Below are positions 35,953-44,570 of a DNA stretch of 64,000 bases, one piece after another (positions within the stretch are counted from its first letter, which is position 1; the number at the start of each line of letters is the position of its first letter). The notes beneath the pieces are model-generated. The model saw only the letters and a program-made list of their open reading frames with translations. It was not told where the DNA came from and did no database searches. Source of the stretch: Marivirga arenosa (GTDB taxonomy: Bacteria; Bacteroidota; Bacteroidia; Cytophagales; Cyclobacteriaceae); NCBI RefSeq assembly GCF_030503895.2, contig NZ_CP129970.2, forward strand, positions 2,651,001-2,715,000. The letters are read 5' to 3'. A program made the translations under genes and the position numbers.

Positions 35953-36681
35953 TCAGTTTATTATTTGTTCTAGGAAATCTCCTACAAAATAAGCTACAAC
36001 TGCCGCTAATCCACCTAATAATAAAGTTTCTAATATTCCTTTCCATATAGAGTTATTAGTCACTTTTGATTTTAAGTAACCTATAATAGTAAATCCCATG
36101 GCAGTCATTAAACTGGACCATAAAAACTTGTTATCAACATTTACATTAAAGTAGTCTATTACAAAAACAAAAAGAGGAATTAATCCTATAATTAAAAAAG
36201 AAACAAAAGTAAATAGTCCGATTTGAAAAGGTGATTTATCATTTTTAACTATGCCTAATTCATCTTTCATCATTACATCCACCCATCTGTCTTTATCTTC
36301 TGTAATTACATCTACAATTTGGCTTAATAATGGTTCTTTAAATCCTTTATCAATATAGATGTCTCTAATTTCTTGCTTTTCAGTTTCAGGTAAGTTTTCT
36401 ATTTCCCAATACTCAATCGCTTTCTGTTTTTCGAAATGCTGTATTTCAGATTTAGCAGACATATATGCACCAATAGACATGGAAAATCCATCAGCGAACA
36501 AATTAGCAAATCCTAATATGATAATTATGCTATTATCTAGTCCTGCTCCTACAGCACCAGCAACAACTGCAAAAGTAGTGACACTTCCATCTATTCCTCC
36601 ATATACAAATTCCGATAAGTAATTCTGCTGTCTTCCGAAAAAACCTTTTCCGCTATGGATGTCTTCCTCCATCGATTTCAT
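35953..36681 (-). CDS. VIT1/CCC1-family transporter
   Basis: A 242-aa membrane protein. The N-terminal segment YGGIDGSVTTFAVVAGAVGAG (about 27-47) is the first membrane-helix signature of the VIT1/CCC1 family, followed by LGFANLFADGFSMSIGAYMSAKSE. A cytoplasmic helical section with Glu-rich sequence (about 80-150) carries candidate metal-binding residues. Three further hydrophobic helices make up the C-terminal half. The family moves Fe(II) or Mn(II) out of the cytosol into vacuoles or out of the cell; the metal here is unknown. The cupin gene follows 7 bp downstream. It is divergent from blaI across a 153-bp gap holding two operator-like palindromes. Confidence 0.85.
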   Translation of the reverse strand: MKSMEEDIHSGKGFFGRQQNYLSEFVYGGIDGSVTTFAVVAGAVGAGLDNSIIIILGFANLFADGFSMSIGAYMSAKSEIQHFEKQKAIEYWEIENLPETEKQEIRDIYIDKGFKEPLLSQIVDVITEDKDRWVDVMMKDELGIVKNDKSPFQIGLFTFVSFLIIGLIPLFVFVIDYFNVNVDNKFLWSSLMTAMGFTIIGYLKSKVTNNSIWKGILETLLLGGLAAVVAYFVGDFLEQIIN

Positions 36682-36764
36682 TTCTTTATTTAAAGCCTAA
36701 TTGTATTTTAATATACGGATTTAGGCTAAACTTAAAGAGGTGTTTGGACAAATATTTTGAAAAT

Positions 36765-36778
36765 ACGACAAATGTCGT
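36765..36778. promoter_or_regulatory. operator-like palindrome 1 of the BlaI-type regulator
   Basis: ACGACAAATGTCGT is a 6+2+6 palindrome (ACGACA and TGTCGT). It resembles BlaI/MecI operators (GACA-N2-TGTC core). It lies in the gap between the VIT1-like gene and blaI. Confidence 0.6.
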
Positions 36779-36794
36779 TTTATTATTTTTTTAT

Positions 36795-36810
36795 TACGAC
36801 AATTGTCGTA
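36795..36810. promoter_or_regulatory. operator-like palindrome 2 of the BlaI-type regulator
   Basis: TACGACAATTGTCGTA is a perfect 16-bp palindrome with the same GACA-N2-TGTC core as palindrome 1. It overlaps a TATAATTG sequence (36809-36816), one mismatch from a -7 element, and sits 25 bp before the blaI ATG. Binding here would block the promoter, as expected for an autoregulated BlaI pair. Confidence 0.7.
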
Positions 36811-36834
36811 TAATTGAAGTGTAAATAAATTTTT

Positions 36835-37221
36835 ATGAAAGAGGCGGATCAAAAACCATCTGATGGGGAACTTGAAATTCTACAAGAATTATGGGCTAAA
36901 CCGGGCCAAACAGTTCAGGAAATTCATTCAAGAATCGAGCTGAGAAAGAAAGTAGGATATACAACCACTTTGAAACAGATTCAAAGAATGTTTGAAAAGA
37001 AAATGGTAAGTAGAACAAAGGAGACAAAGTCATTTATATACTTCGCTATTTTGGATGAGACTACTACAAAAAACAGCATTTTTAATAGATTGACTAAAAC
37101 GTTATTCAAAGGTTCATCTAAAGAAATGATGCTCCACCTATTGGGGAATCAAACGAACAGTAAAGAAGAACTTTCTGAGCTGAAAAAATGGATTGAGCAA
37201 CAAGAAAATAAAGATAAGTAA
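36835..37221 (+). CDS. blaI: BlaI/MecI/CopY-family transcriptional repressor
   Basis: A 128-aa winged-helix repressor. The N-terminal domain (about 5-75) has PSDGELEILQELWAKPGQTVQEIH and the DNA-recognition stretch VGYTTTLKQIQRMFEKKMVSR; BlaI members normally have this TTxxxxLxxLxxKG pattern. The C-terminal part forms the dimer interface and is cleaved by the partner protease in classic systems. Two palindromes with a GACA-N2-TGTC core lie just upstream, consistent with self-repression. The M56 protease gene begins on the last base of its stop codon. The signal that relieves repression is not evident; beta-lactam sensing is not implied because no penicillin-binding sensor domain follows. Confidence 0.9.
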   Translation: MKEADQKPSDGELEILQELWAKPGQTVQEIHSRIELRKKVGYTTTLKQIQRMFEKKMVSRTKETKSFIYFAILDETTTKNSIFNRLTKTLFKGSSKEMMLHLLGNQTNSKEELSELKKWIEQQENKDK

Positions 37222-39086
37222 TGGATATTCTAAGTTTTCAGATTATAAAAACTTTTGGTAACTGGGTAATAATTAGTGCTTTTATAGGCCTAATTTTATA
37301 TCCATTGATTAAGTTTTTTGATTTAATTTTTACTAAGCAAACTTCAACAGATCGATACTATAAGAATGTATTCATTTTAATCATTTTTTTATCACTAAAT
37401 ATTGGGGCTACTCTTTTTTTAAATGATAATACTAGTCAATCTTTAAAATTAGTTCAGAATAATCAAGAAGAGAATAGCTTTACAATTATTTCATTTATTC
37501 AATCCAATAATACAAATTCAAATAATAACCTTAATCTAAGTGAATCTGTACATTTATGGTCCTATGATTATATTTCTAAAATTATTGGCTTATTTTGGAT
37601 AATTGGAGTAGTTCTGTACTTGCTTAAAGTAAGCGGGGCTTATTTTTATTCTCAAAAACTTTTAAACTCTTCCCATTATTGTATTCCAAATTATTGGTAT
37701 CGTTTTATTAAAGAAAAAGCTGAACAATTAAATATTAATAAATCAATAAAATTAATAGAAAGTAAAAACTTTAATTCAGCTTTTACATATGGCTTTATCA
37801 AACCAATAATTGTTTTTCCAATAGGCTTTTTCTCAACATTACCCCAAGATCAACTAGAGGCTGTAATACTTCATGAGCTATATCACATTAAGCATAATGA
37901 TTATATTGTCAATATGCTGGTTATGTTGGTTGAAGTGGTTTTATTTTATCATCCTTTAATGTGGTATTTAGCCAAAAATATTAGATATGAAAGAGAAAAC
38001 CGATGCGATGACCACGTCATTAAATTGATAAACAAAAAAGTATATGCAAATGCATTGGTAAATATGGAAGCTTACAGACAATCTATATCATTGGCTATTC
38101 CATTTTCAAATAAAAATTCAAACCTTAAAATTAGAATCATGCGAATTTTTGATCAAAAGCCAGAAAGAAATATAGGGTTAAAGCCTATAATAAGCTTAAT
38201 GCTATCATTCATTTTATTAACCAGTTTTACATTGTTTAAAATTGATAATTATAAAGTGAAAGAATCAATAAAAAATGTATCTACTGATATATTCAAGCCT
38301 GATGAGAATGATGAAACCGAAAATAATCTAATTCATGATAAAGACTCAGAAGAACAGAAGGATATCTCAAATTTAGATTATAAATCATCAGAAAATAAAG
38401 ATGCTGCTACAGAAATATATTTATCTTCTGATATAATTAATAGTGATAAAGAGAATTTATTAGATAAAAAGGAGAGCTTAAAAATTACTCGAATTGCTCC
38501 GAGAAAAATATCTCAAACAGGCAGCTTTAAATCATTAAATCTTGATTATTTAAAACCTTTTAATCAAGACAATCTTAAATTATTAGAACAGCTTATTGAA
38601 AAGTATAAAAATGACAAAGATTCAAATATCAAAATTAAGCTTGATGGTAAGTTAATAGATTTTTATTACAATTTTGAAAAGTATCTTATTGGTAAATACA
38701 TTAAAGAGATCAGAATTGTAATGAAGAATAAATCATCAAGTGAAGGAACCATAGAAATTCTGACTATTGATGAAGAGAAATCAAATAAAGAAAATAATTC
38801 TGCAAAGAATAAAGTACTCATTAAGGTGGCCTACCTAACTCCTTCAGGAAATTATACAGATGAAGTAAGCATGGAATCGAAAGAGGGTAATGTATTAGGA
38901 GTTTTGGGTGTTAATGGATATAATATTCTTTATGTAATTGATGGAGAGGCACAGGAACTAGGATTTAAGCCTGATTTGATAGTTCCAAATGACATAAAAA
39001 ACATAGTGGTTTTAAAAGGAGAAAAGGCTATTGATAAATATGGTCAAAGAGCTAAAAACGGAGCCATAGAAATAAATCTCAAATAA
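37221..39086 (+). CDS. M56-family membrane metallopeptidase with TonB-plug-like C-terminal tail
   Basis: A 621-aa protein, BlaR1-like in its first half. There are membrane helices at about 11-34, 50-66, 115-140 and 315-335. The zinc site is HELYHIKH (HEXXH, 218-222), followed by ENRCDDHVI, which holds the further metal-ligand region of M56 peptidases. After the last helix a charged, disordered stretch (about 340-440) leads to a periplasmic region. The last 60 residues (ILYVIDGEAQELG to DIKNIVVLKGEKAIDKYGQRAKNGAIEINL) look like the end of a TonB-receptor plug domain. It is expected to cleave or inactivate the BlaI-type repressor with which its gene overlaps by 1 bp. The signal is unknown. There is no penicillin-binding sensor. 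Confidence 0.88.
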   Translation: MDILSFQIIKTFGNWVIISAFIGLILYPLIKFFDLIFTKQTSTDRYYKNVFILIIFLSLNIGATLFLNDNTSQSLKLVQNNQEENSFTIISFIQSNNTNSNNNLNLSESVHLWSYDYISKIIGLFWIIGVVLYLLKVSGAYFYSQKLLNSSHYCIPNYWYRFIKEKAEQLNINKSIKLIESKNFNSAFTYGFIKPIIVFPIGFFSTLPQDQLEAVILHELYHIKHNDYIVNMLVMLVEVVLFYHPLMWYLAKNIRYERENRCDDHVIKLINKKVYANALVNMEAYRQSISLAIPFSNKNSNLKIRIMRIFDQKPERNIGLKPIISLMLSFILLTSFTLFKIDNYKVKESIKNVSTDIFKPDENDETENNLIHDKDSEEQKDISNLDYKSSENKDAATEIYLSSDIINSDKENLLDKKESLKITRIAPRKISQTGSFKSLNLDYLKPFNQDNLKLLEQLIEKYKNDKDSNIKIKLDGKLIDFYYNFEKYLIGKYIKEIRIVMKNKSSSEGTIEILTIDEEKSNKENNSAKNKVLIKVAYLTPSGNYTDEVSMESKEGNVLGVLGVNGYNILYVIDGEAQELGFKPDLIVPNDIKNIVVLKGEKAIDKYGQRAKNGAIEINLK

Positions 39087-39120
39087 AAAAATTAAACGGG
39101 TAGACTATCAACTTTAAAGA

Positions 39121-39144
39121 AGCCTGAAATATCAGGCTTTTTTT
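39121..39144 (+). terminator. intrinsic terminator of the blaI/M56 operon
   Basis: AGCCTGA (39121-39127), loop AATA, TCAGGCT (39132-39138), then a T-run to 39144. It lies 34 bp after the M56 stop. Confidence 0.85.
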
Positions 39145-39243
39145 GTTTATGAAATATTCTCCAATTAAAATTTACTTCATTGATAAATTTTAATTTATCT
39201 CAATGCTCAATTTTGATTAACTTGCCACAAATCTAAAAATGGT

Positions 39244-40272
39244 ATGAGAGAAGATTTCTTGACTGGTGATGATGATAATATGAACTCTGAGGAAAAGGAG
39301 TTTGAAAAAGCTTTAAGACCCCTGTCATTTGGTGATTTTACAGGTCAACAAAAGACTGTAGATAACATTCAGGTTTTTGTTATGGCAGCAAAGAAACGGG
39401 CTGAACCTTTGGATCATGTTCTTCTACATGGCCCTCCAGGTTTAGGGAAAACCACTTTATCTCATATTATTGCCAACGAATTAGATTCAAATATTAAAAT
39501 AACATCTGGCCCTGTGTTGGATAAGCCAGGTGATTTAGCAGGATTGCTCACTAATCTTGAGGAAGGAGATGTTTTATTTATTGATGAGATCCACAGATTA
39601 AATGCTGTAGTGGAGGAATATTTATATTCTGCCATGGAAGATTTCAGAATTGACATCATGCTAGATAGTGGTCCCAATGCAAGGTCTGTTCAGATCAGCT
39701 TAAGTCCTTTTACTTTAATAGGAGCAACTACTCGCTCTGGATTACTAACTTCACCATTGAGAGCCCGCTTTGGTATTAATGCCAGGTTGGAATATTATGA
39801 TGCTGAATTATTAAAGAAAATCATAAAACGTTCAGCCGCCATTTTGAACACCCCTTTGGAGGAAGATGCAGCCTTTGAAATTGCAAGAAGAAGTAGAGGA
39901 ACTCCTAGAATTGCGAATACATTATTGCGTAGAACTCGTGATTTTGCAGAAATTAAAGGAGATGGGACGATTACGAAATCAATAGCAGAAATTGCATTAG
40001 ATGCCTTGGATGTAGATCAGCACGGTCTTGATGAAATGGATAATAGAATTTTGACCACTATTATTGATAAATTTAAAGGTGGGCCGGTTGGACTTGGAAC
40101 CATTGCTACTGCAGTGGGTGAGGAAGCGGATACAATTGAAGAAGTATATGAGCCTTTTCTTATTCAAGAGGGTTATCTTAAAAGAACTGCTAGAGGTCGA
40201 CAAGCTACTGAGTTAGCCTATAAACATATCGGAAGTGTTCCTCCTGGAAGAATTGGTAGTTTATTTGATTAA
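39244..40272 (+). CDS. ruvB: Holliday junction branch migration ATPase RuvB
   Basis: A 342-aa AAA+ motor that drives branch migration with RuvA. Walker A is GPPGLGKTT (about 63-71), Walker B is [11 protein letters not shown], sensor 1 is [21 protein letters not shown] and the C-terminal winged helix has [15 protein letters not shown]. The start [11 protein letters not shown] fits the family. ruvA is about 23 kb away, as in many Bacteroidota. queG follows with a 1-bp overlap of stop and start, so they are co-transcribed. Confidence 0.98.
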   Translation: MREDFLTGDDDNMNSEEKEFEKALRPLSFGDFTGQQKTVDNIQVFVMAAKKRAEPLDHVLLHGPPGLGKTTLSHIIANELDSNIKITSGPVLDKPGDLAGLLTNLEEGDVLFIDEIHRLNAVVEEYLYSAMEDFRIDIMLDSGPNARSVQISLSPFTLIGATTRSGLLTSPLRARFGINARLEYYDAELLKKIIKRSAAILNTPLEEDAAFEIARRSRGTPRIANTLLRRTRDFAEIKGDGTITKSIAEIALDALDVDQHGLDEMDNRILTTIIDKFKGGPVGLGTIATAVGEEADTIEEVYEPFLIQEGYLKRTARGRQATELAYKHIGSVPPGRIGSLFD

Positions 40273-41204
40273 TGTTATCCCTTAAAGAAAGAAATACTAA
40301 GCTCATCAAATCCATTGCTTCAGATTTAGGCTTTGACTTTTGCGGTACATCAAAAGCTGGTTTTCTAGAAGAAGAAGCTCCAAAATTAGAAAACTGGTTA
40401 AAGAAAGGATACCATGGAAAAATGAAATACATGGAAAACCATTTCGATAAAAGACTAGATCCTACTAAGCTGGTGGAAGGAGCTAAATCGGTGGTTTCTT
40501 TAATGTATAATTATTATCCTGAGGAAGATATTTCAAAAAGTGATTCCTATAAAATTGCAAAATATGCATATGGGAAAGATTACCATTTTGTAGTAAAGGA
40601 TAAGCTAAAAGATTTCATGAGCCGAATTCACCAAGAGATAGGAGAGGTTGATGGAAGAGTTTTTGTAGATTCTGCACCAGTCATGGAACGACAATGGGCT
40701 GCTAAAAGTGGATTGGGTTGGTTAGGTAAAAATAGTTTACTCTTGAATAAACAAAGAGGGAGTTTTTATTTTTTAGCAGAATTAATCATTGATCTAGAAC
40801 TTGAAGAAGACGGACCAATAAAAGATTACTGTGGTACATGTACAAAATGTATTGACGCTTGCCCCACTGATGCAATTGTTGCGGACGGTGTAATTGATGC
40901 TTCAAAATGTATCTCCTATCTTACCATAGAATTAAAAGATGAGATTCCATCACAGTTTTCAAATCAAATGGAGGATTGGATTTTCGGCTGTGATATTTGT
41001 CAGGATGTTTGCCCTTGGAATAGATTTTCTAAACCACATCAAGAACCCCTATTTAAACCTCATTCCAAACTTAAAGAATTGAATAAAAGAGATTGGCAAG
41101 AGCTTACGCAAGAAGTCTTTAGTGAAATCTTTCGAAAATCAGCGGTTAAAAGAACGAAGTATTCTGGTTTGATGCGAAATATAAATTATATCAATAATGC
41201 TTAA
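40272..41204 (+). CDS. queG: epoxyqueuosine reductase
   Basis: A 310-aa cobalamin-dependent Fe-S enzyme that makes queuosine from epoxyqueuosine in tRNA, the last step of the pathway. It has the [19 protein letters not shown] region, and two 4Fe-4S motifs: [16 protein letters not shown] and [11 protein letters not shown]. Length is slightly shorter than E. coli QueG, but all iron-binding cysteines are present. queD lies 20 kb away in this window, so the cell makes queuosine de novo. It overlaps ruvB by 1 bp and a convergent gene by 4 bp at its 3' end. Confidence 0.96.
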   Translation: MLSLKERNTKLIKSIASDLGFDFCGTSKAGFLEEEAPKLENWLKKGYHGKMKYMENHFDKRLDPTKLVEGAKSVVSLMYNYYPEEDISKSDSYKIAKYAYGKDYHFVVKDKLKDFMSRIHQEIGEVDGRVFVDSAPVMERQWAAKSGLGWLGKNSLLLNKQRGSFYFLAELIIDLELEEDGPIKDYCGTCTKCIDACPTDAIVADGVIDASKCISYLTIELKDEIPSQFSNQMEDWIFGCDICQDVCPWNRFSKPHQEPLFKPHSKLKELNKRDWQELTQEVFSEIFRKSAVKRTKYSGLMRNINYINNA

Positions 41205-41875
41205 GGCTGAAAAATTGTTGGGATAATCTCATCAATTGCTTCTGCATTTCTAGCAAACTGAATGTAATCAGGTAAATCTTTTAAAGGCATGCAGAGTAAG
41301 CCTATATTTTCTTGTTTACCATAATTGTGAAATTCTGCAACAGAATGTAAATGAAGTTTTATGAAGCCCAAAGGTTCAAAAAATTTCTTTGTTAGTTTCA
41401 CTAATTGCTGCTCCTTTAGTCTATTATTTTTACTTAGGTTGTAAGGTGAAATAATGGTTGCAGGAATAGTGGTTTCAGGCAAAAAGGGTTTTAAAACTTT
41501 AAATGAATCTTCAAAGTTTTCATGACCTGTGAATTTAATTAAGGCATTTTGTTCAATGGGGATATTTTGATGGTAGAATAAAATAGGTCTTTTGAATTTA
41601 GCAAGGCTTTTGATAAAGTTGTTAATATCAAATTTAAAGTCTTTGTCACTCAGTTTAGACAATGGTAAAATGAGTTGGTTTTTAAATTCATATTTTGAAA
41701 GACAACCATCACATATGCCATTTTTACAGGAATAAAATGATCTTGCAGCTTTCCAATCATCTACTTTAGTACTCTTTTCTTGACTTTTAACTACAGTGCC
41801 TTCCATCTTTTCCAATTGTTTTATACAAAAATCGGTTAAACAGAGCGACCTTGCACTGAGATTAGTAAGGAGCAA
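41201..41875 (-). CDS. hypothetical protein with CxxxxCxxC cluster
   Basis: A 224-aa protein that I do not recognise. It has no clear signal peptide or membrane helix, so it is likely cytosolic. At about residues 50-58 it carries CKNGICDGC, a three-cysteine cluster (C-x4-C-x2-C) that could bind metal or Fe-S with a further Cys (C12 or C17 is present). The rest is a mix of basic and hydrophobic residues with no known motif ([37 protein letters not shown]). It converges on queG with a 4-bp overlap. The start at 41875 is the first ATG; a later start cannot be excluded. Confidence 0.6.
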   Translation of the reverse strand: MLLTNLSARSLCLTDFCIKQLEKMEGTVVKSQEKSTKVDDWKAARSFYSCKNGICDGCLSKYEFKNQLILPLSKLSDKDFKFDINNFIKSLAKFKRPILFYHQNIPIEQNALIKFTGHENFEDSFKVLKPFLPETTIPATIISPYNLSKNNRLKEQQLVKLTKKFFEPLGFIKLHLHSVAEFHNYGKQENIGLLCMPLKDLPDYIQFARNAEAIDEIIPTIFQP

Positions 41876-42017
41876 ACATGATTAATGTCATACTTTTTTT
41901 TACAAATTTTTGAGCTTGAAATTTTAGTGAGTGTCTGATTTTTTTATTTAAAAATTAGTTGTGTTACTTTCAATATATTGAAAACCAACTTTTTAAAAAT
42001 TCTATTATGGAATGGGT

Positions 42018-43202
42018 TTATTTGTAAATTAAATATTTCTGTCTTTTTTTTCTGTAAGCTTCAAGCTCAGCTTGCCAACTCATTCTAATCTCATCTTCTG
42101 AAAACCCAGCTTCAATTTGTTTTTGCAAGGATTCTGTACCAGCTAATTTGATAAAGAAATTGTTGAAAAATTCATCTTTATTCGGAAAGGCTTTGTAAAA
42201 GTCAATCAGATATTTCAATGTGAAACCATTCTCAAATTCCTTTGAAGTAAAATCTAAACCAAAACATTTTTCATTTTCAAAAGGAGGGTATTTGCTACTT
42301 CCTGGCATACTCACAGGAGTGAAATGATGAGTGTAATTCGTTAGAGTCGGATGCCCTATTTGCTGAAAAGGTTTTTTAGTTCCTCTTCCTACACTTACAA
42401 CTGTGCCTTCGAAAAGGCATAAAGATGGATATAAAGCAATACTTAAATCGTTAGGAAGATTTGGAGAGGGTTTTATAGGTAAAGAATAAGTTGATTGATG
42501 CGAGTAATTTTGATTCTTAATAACCATAAAATTACAACTCACTTCATTTTTCAACCATTTTTCTCCCTCAATCATATTTGCTAGTTCACCAACTGTTAGT
42601 CCATGAAGTATCGGAATGGGATGCATACCCACAAAAGATTGGTTTTCCATTTCTAGAATCGGTCCATCGATATACATTCCGTTAGGATTCGGGCGATCTA
42701 AAATCAATAATTCTACATTATTTTCAGCACATGCTTCCATAACATAATGCATAGTACTGATGTAGGTGTAAAAACGAGTGCCAACATCTTGAATATCAAA
42801 TATTATTATATCTAAATCTTCAATCTGCTCTTTACTTGGTTTTTTGTTTTTTCCATATAATGAAATGATAGGCAAGCCAGTTTTCTCATCATAGCCAGAT
42901 TTCACAGTAGCGCCTGCATCTGCTTTTCCTCTAAAACCATGCTCTGGAGCAAAAACTTTTTTAATATTAATATCATAGTATCTTAAAGAATCCACTAGAT
43001 GAGTATCATTAATCACAGAGGTTTGATTCACTACCATTCCCACTTTTTTACCTTCCAATATTTTCAAATATTCATTCATCTGATAAGCACCTGGAACGGG
43101 TGGTTTCTCTTGAGCCATGCAAGCATTTATTAAAAGCAGAAAAATTAGTCCCAAAAGCGGAATGAGTTTCCTTATGATATTGTAATTTGCAGTTTGAATC
43201 AT
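42018..43202 (-). CDS. namZ: exo-beta-N-acetylmuramidase NamZ (DUF1343)
   Basis: A 394-aa secreted enzyme of the DUF1343/GH171 family that removes N-acetylmuramic acid from the non-reducing ends of peptidoglycan fragments. A hydrophobic stretch (about 13-27) ends in the lipobox-like INAC, suggesting a lipoprotein (Cys about 28). Family signatures are GKKVGMVVNQTSV, FAPEHGFRGKADAGA, IIIFDIQDVGTRFYTYISTM, ILDRPNPNG and VSVGRGTKKPFQQIG. Length is typical. It is single on the minus strand, divergent from the FtsX-like permease, and fits peptidoglycan recycling or scavenging. Confidence 0.9.
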   Translation of the reverse strand: MIQTANYNIIRKLIPLLGLIFLLLINACMAQEKPPVPGAYQMNEYLKILEGKKVGMVVNQTSVINDTHLVDSLRYYDINIKKVFAPEHGFRGKADAGATVKSGYDEKTGLPIISLYGKNKKPSKEQIEDLDIIIFDIQDVGTRFYTYISTMHYVMEACAENNVELLILDRPNPNGMYIDGPILEMENQSFVGMHPIPILHGLTVGELANMIEGEKWLKNEVSCNFMVIKNQNYSHQSTYSLPIKPSPNLPNDLSIALYPSLCLFEGTVVSVGRGTKKPFQQIGHPTLTNYTHHFTPVSMPGSSKYPPFENEKCFGLDFTSKEFENGFTLKYLIDFYKAFPNKDEFFNNFFIKLAGTESLQKQIEAGFSEDEIRMSWQAELEAYRKKRQKYLIYK

Positions 43203-43224
43203 AAATCAAAAATATAGTTTATTC

Positions 43225-44442
43225 TTGAATCTACCTGATTTTATAGCGAAACGTACGATTAATTCTAAAACTGGGCAATTTTCAGCTAGTATTTACAAGA
43301 TTGCAATTAGCAGTATTGCCATAGGATTAGGCATAATGCTATTGGCATTATTAATTTTAGGAGGTTTTCAGAAAACCATAAAAGATAAGGTTTACAGTTT
43401 TGCAGGTCATATGCAAGTGACCAAATATACTTTAAGCAACTCGTTTGATGAATCTCCAATTTCTACTGAAACTGACTTTTTTCAAAATCATAAGAATTTT
43501 CCCTTTATTGATCATCTTCAAGGTATCGCTTATAAGGCTGGATTATTAAAGACTGAGGAGGCGGTAGAAGGCGTTGTCATTAAAGGGATTGGAGTAGATT
43601 ATGACTCGACCAACTTCAAATCTAATTTAATTGAAGGAAGATTCCCTAAGTTAGAAACTGATAGCTATACAACCGAGATCATTATCAGTAAAGAGATTTC
43701 TAAACTATTAAAGTTAGAAATGGGACAAAAAGTGTTTATGTATTTTGTCCAAAATCCGCCACGCTATAGACAATTAGAGATAGTGGGAATATATGAAACA
43801 GGACTAGAAGATTTTGATGAGCGAATCATCATTGGAGATATTAAAATGATTCAGCGTCTTAATGATTGGTCCGATGATCAAGTCGGCAGTTATGAAGTTT
43901 TTTTAAACGATGATGCTGATGAAGAGGAAGCTGAATCTGTTGTTTTTGATGCAGTAGAAGCAGATCACTTTGTGAATCTTACCAGTAAAAAATATCCGCA
44001 ATATTTTGAATGGCTTGAATTATTAAGACAAAACGTCCAGTTATTTTTAGCCTTAATACTTTTTGTTGCTTGCTTCAACATGGTGGCTGTTATCTTCATT
44101 TTAACAATGGAAAGAACTCCAATGATTGGAATGTTGAAATCGATGGGAGCTCAAAATAGATTAATTAGGAAAGTCTTTTTGATGAGTGGACTACGACTAA
44201 CTTTTAAAGGATTATTATGGGGTAATTTAGTGGCTATTGGGGCGGCAGTTTTGCAATATTATTTTCATCTAATCCCACTCGATCAAGAGAACTACTATAT
44301 GGATTTTGTTCCTATTCTTTGGGATTTTAGAATGATATTAGGATTGAATTTACTAGTGCTTATTGTTGTTCTAATATCATTGTTTATACCCGTCTGGTTT
44401 ATAGCTCGAATGAAGCCTATAAAAGCCATTCGGTTTGATTAA
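43225..44442 (+). CDS. FtsX-like permease (LolC/E-type ABC transporter membrane subunit)
   Basis: A 405-aa inner-membrane protein with four helices: one near the N-terminus (about 24-46, IAISSIAIGLGIMLLALLILGG) and three in the C-terminal FtsX domain (about 270-400, FLALILFVACFNMVAVIFILTMERTPMIGMLKSMG). The periplasmic MacB-like part lies between. This layout matches LolC/LolE, which lift lipoproteins from the inner membrane. No ATPase gene is adjacent, so the partner LolD lies elsewhere. The start is TTG at 43225; NLPDFIAKRTINSK fits the usual cytosolic N-terminus. Lipoprotein export is inferred from similarity. Confidence 0.85.
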   Translation: MNLPDFIAKRTINSKTGQFSASIYKIAISSIAIGLGIMLLALLILGGFQKTIKDKVYSFAGHMQVTKYTLSNSFDESPISTETDFFQNHKNFPFIDHLQGIAYKAGLLKTEEAVEGVVIKGIGVDYDSTNFKSNLIEGRFPKLETDSYTTEIIISKEISKLLKLEMGQKVFMYFVQNPPRYRQLEIVGIYETGLEDFDERIIIGDIKMIQRLNDWSDDQVGSYEVFLNDDADEEEAESVVFDAVEADHFVNLTSKKYPQYFEWLELLRQNVQLFLALILFVACFNMVAVIFILTMERTPMIGMLKSMGAQNRLIRKVFLMSGLRLTFKGLLWGNLVAIGAAVLQYYFHLIPLDQENYYMDFVPILWDFRMILGLNLLVLIVVLISLFIPVWFIARMKPIKAIRFD

Positions 44443-44570
44443 AAGAAACTAAAGTTTCAGTTTAATATCCATCGAAAATTTGATAAGATTTCATTTTTTA
44501 GCTTTCCGTTTTTGCTGGTGTTTCACTAATTTCAAATTCTCAAAAATATTTTCTTCTCAGCTATAATTCT

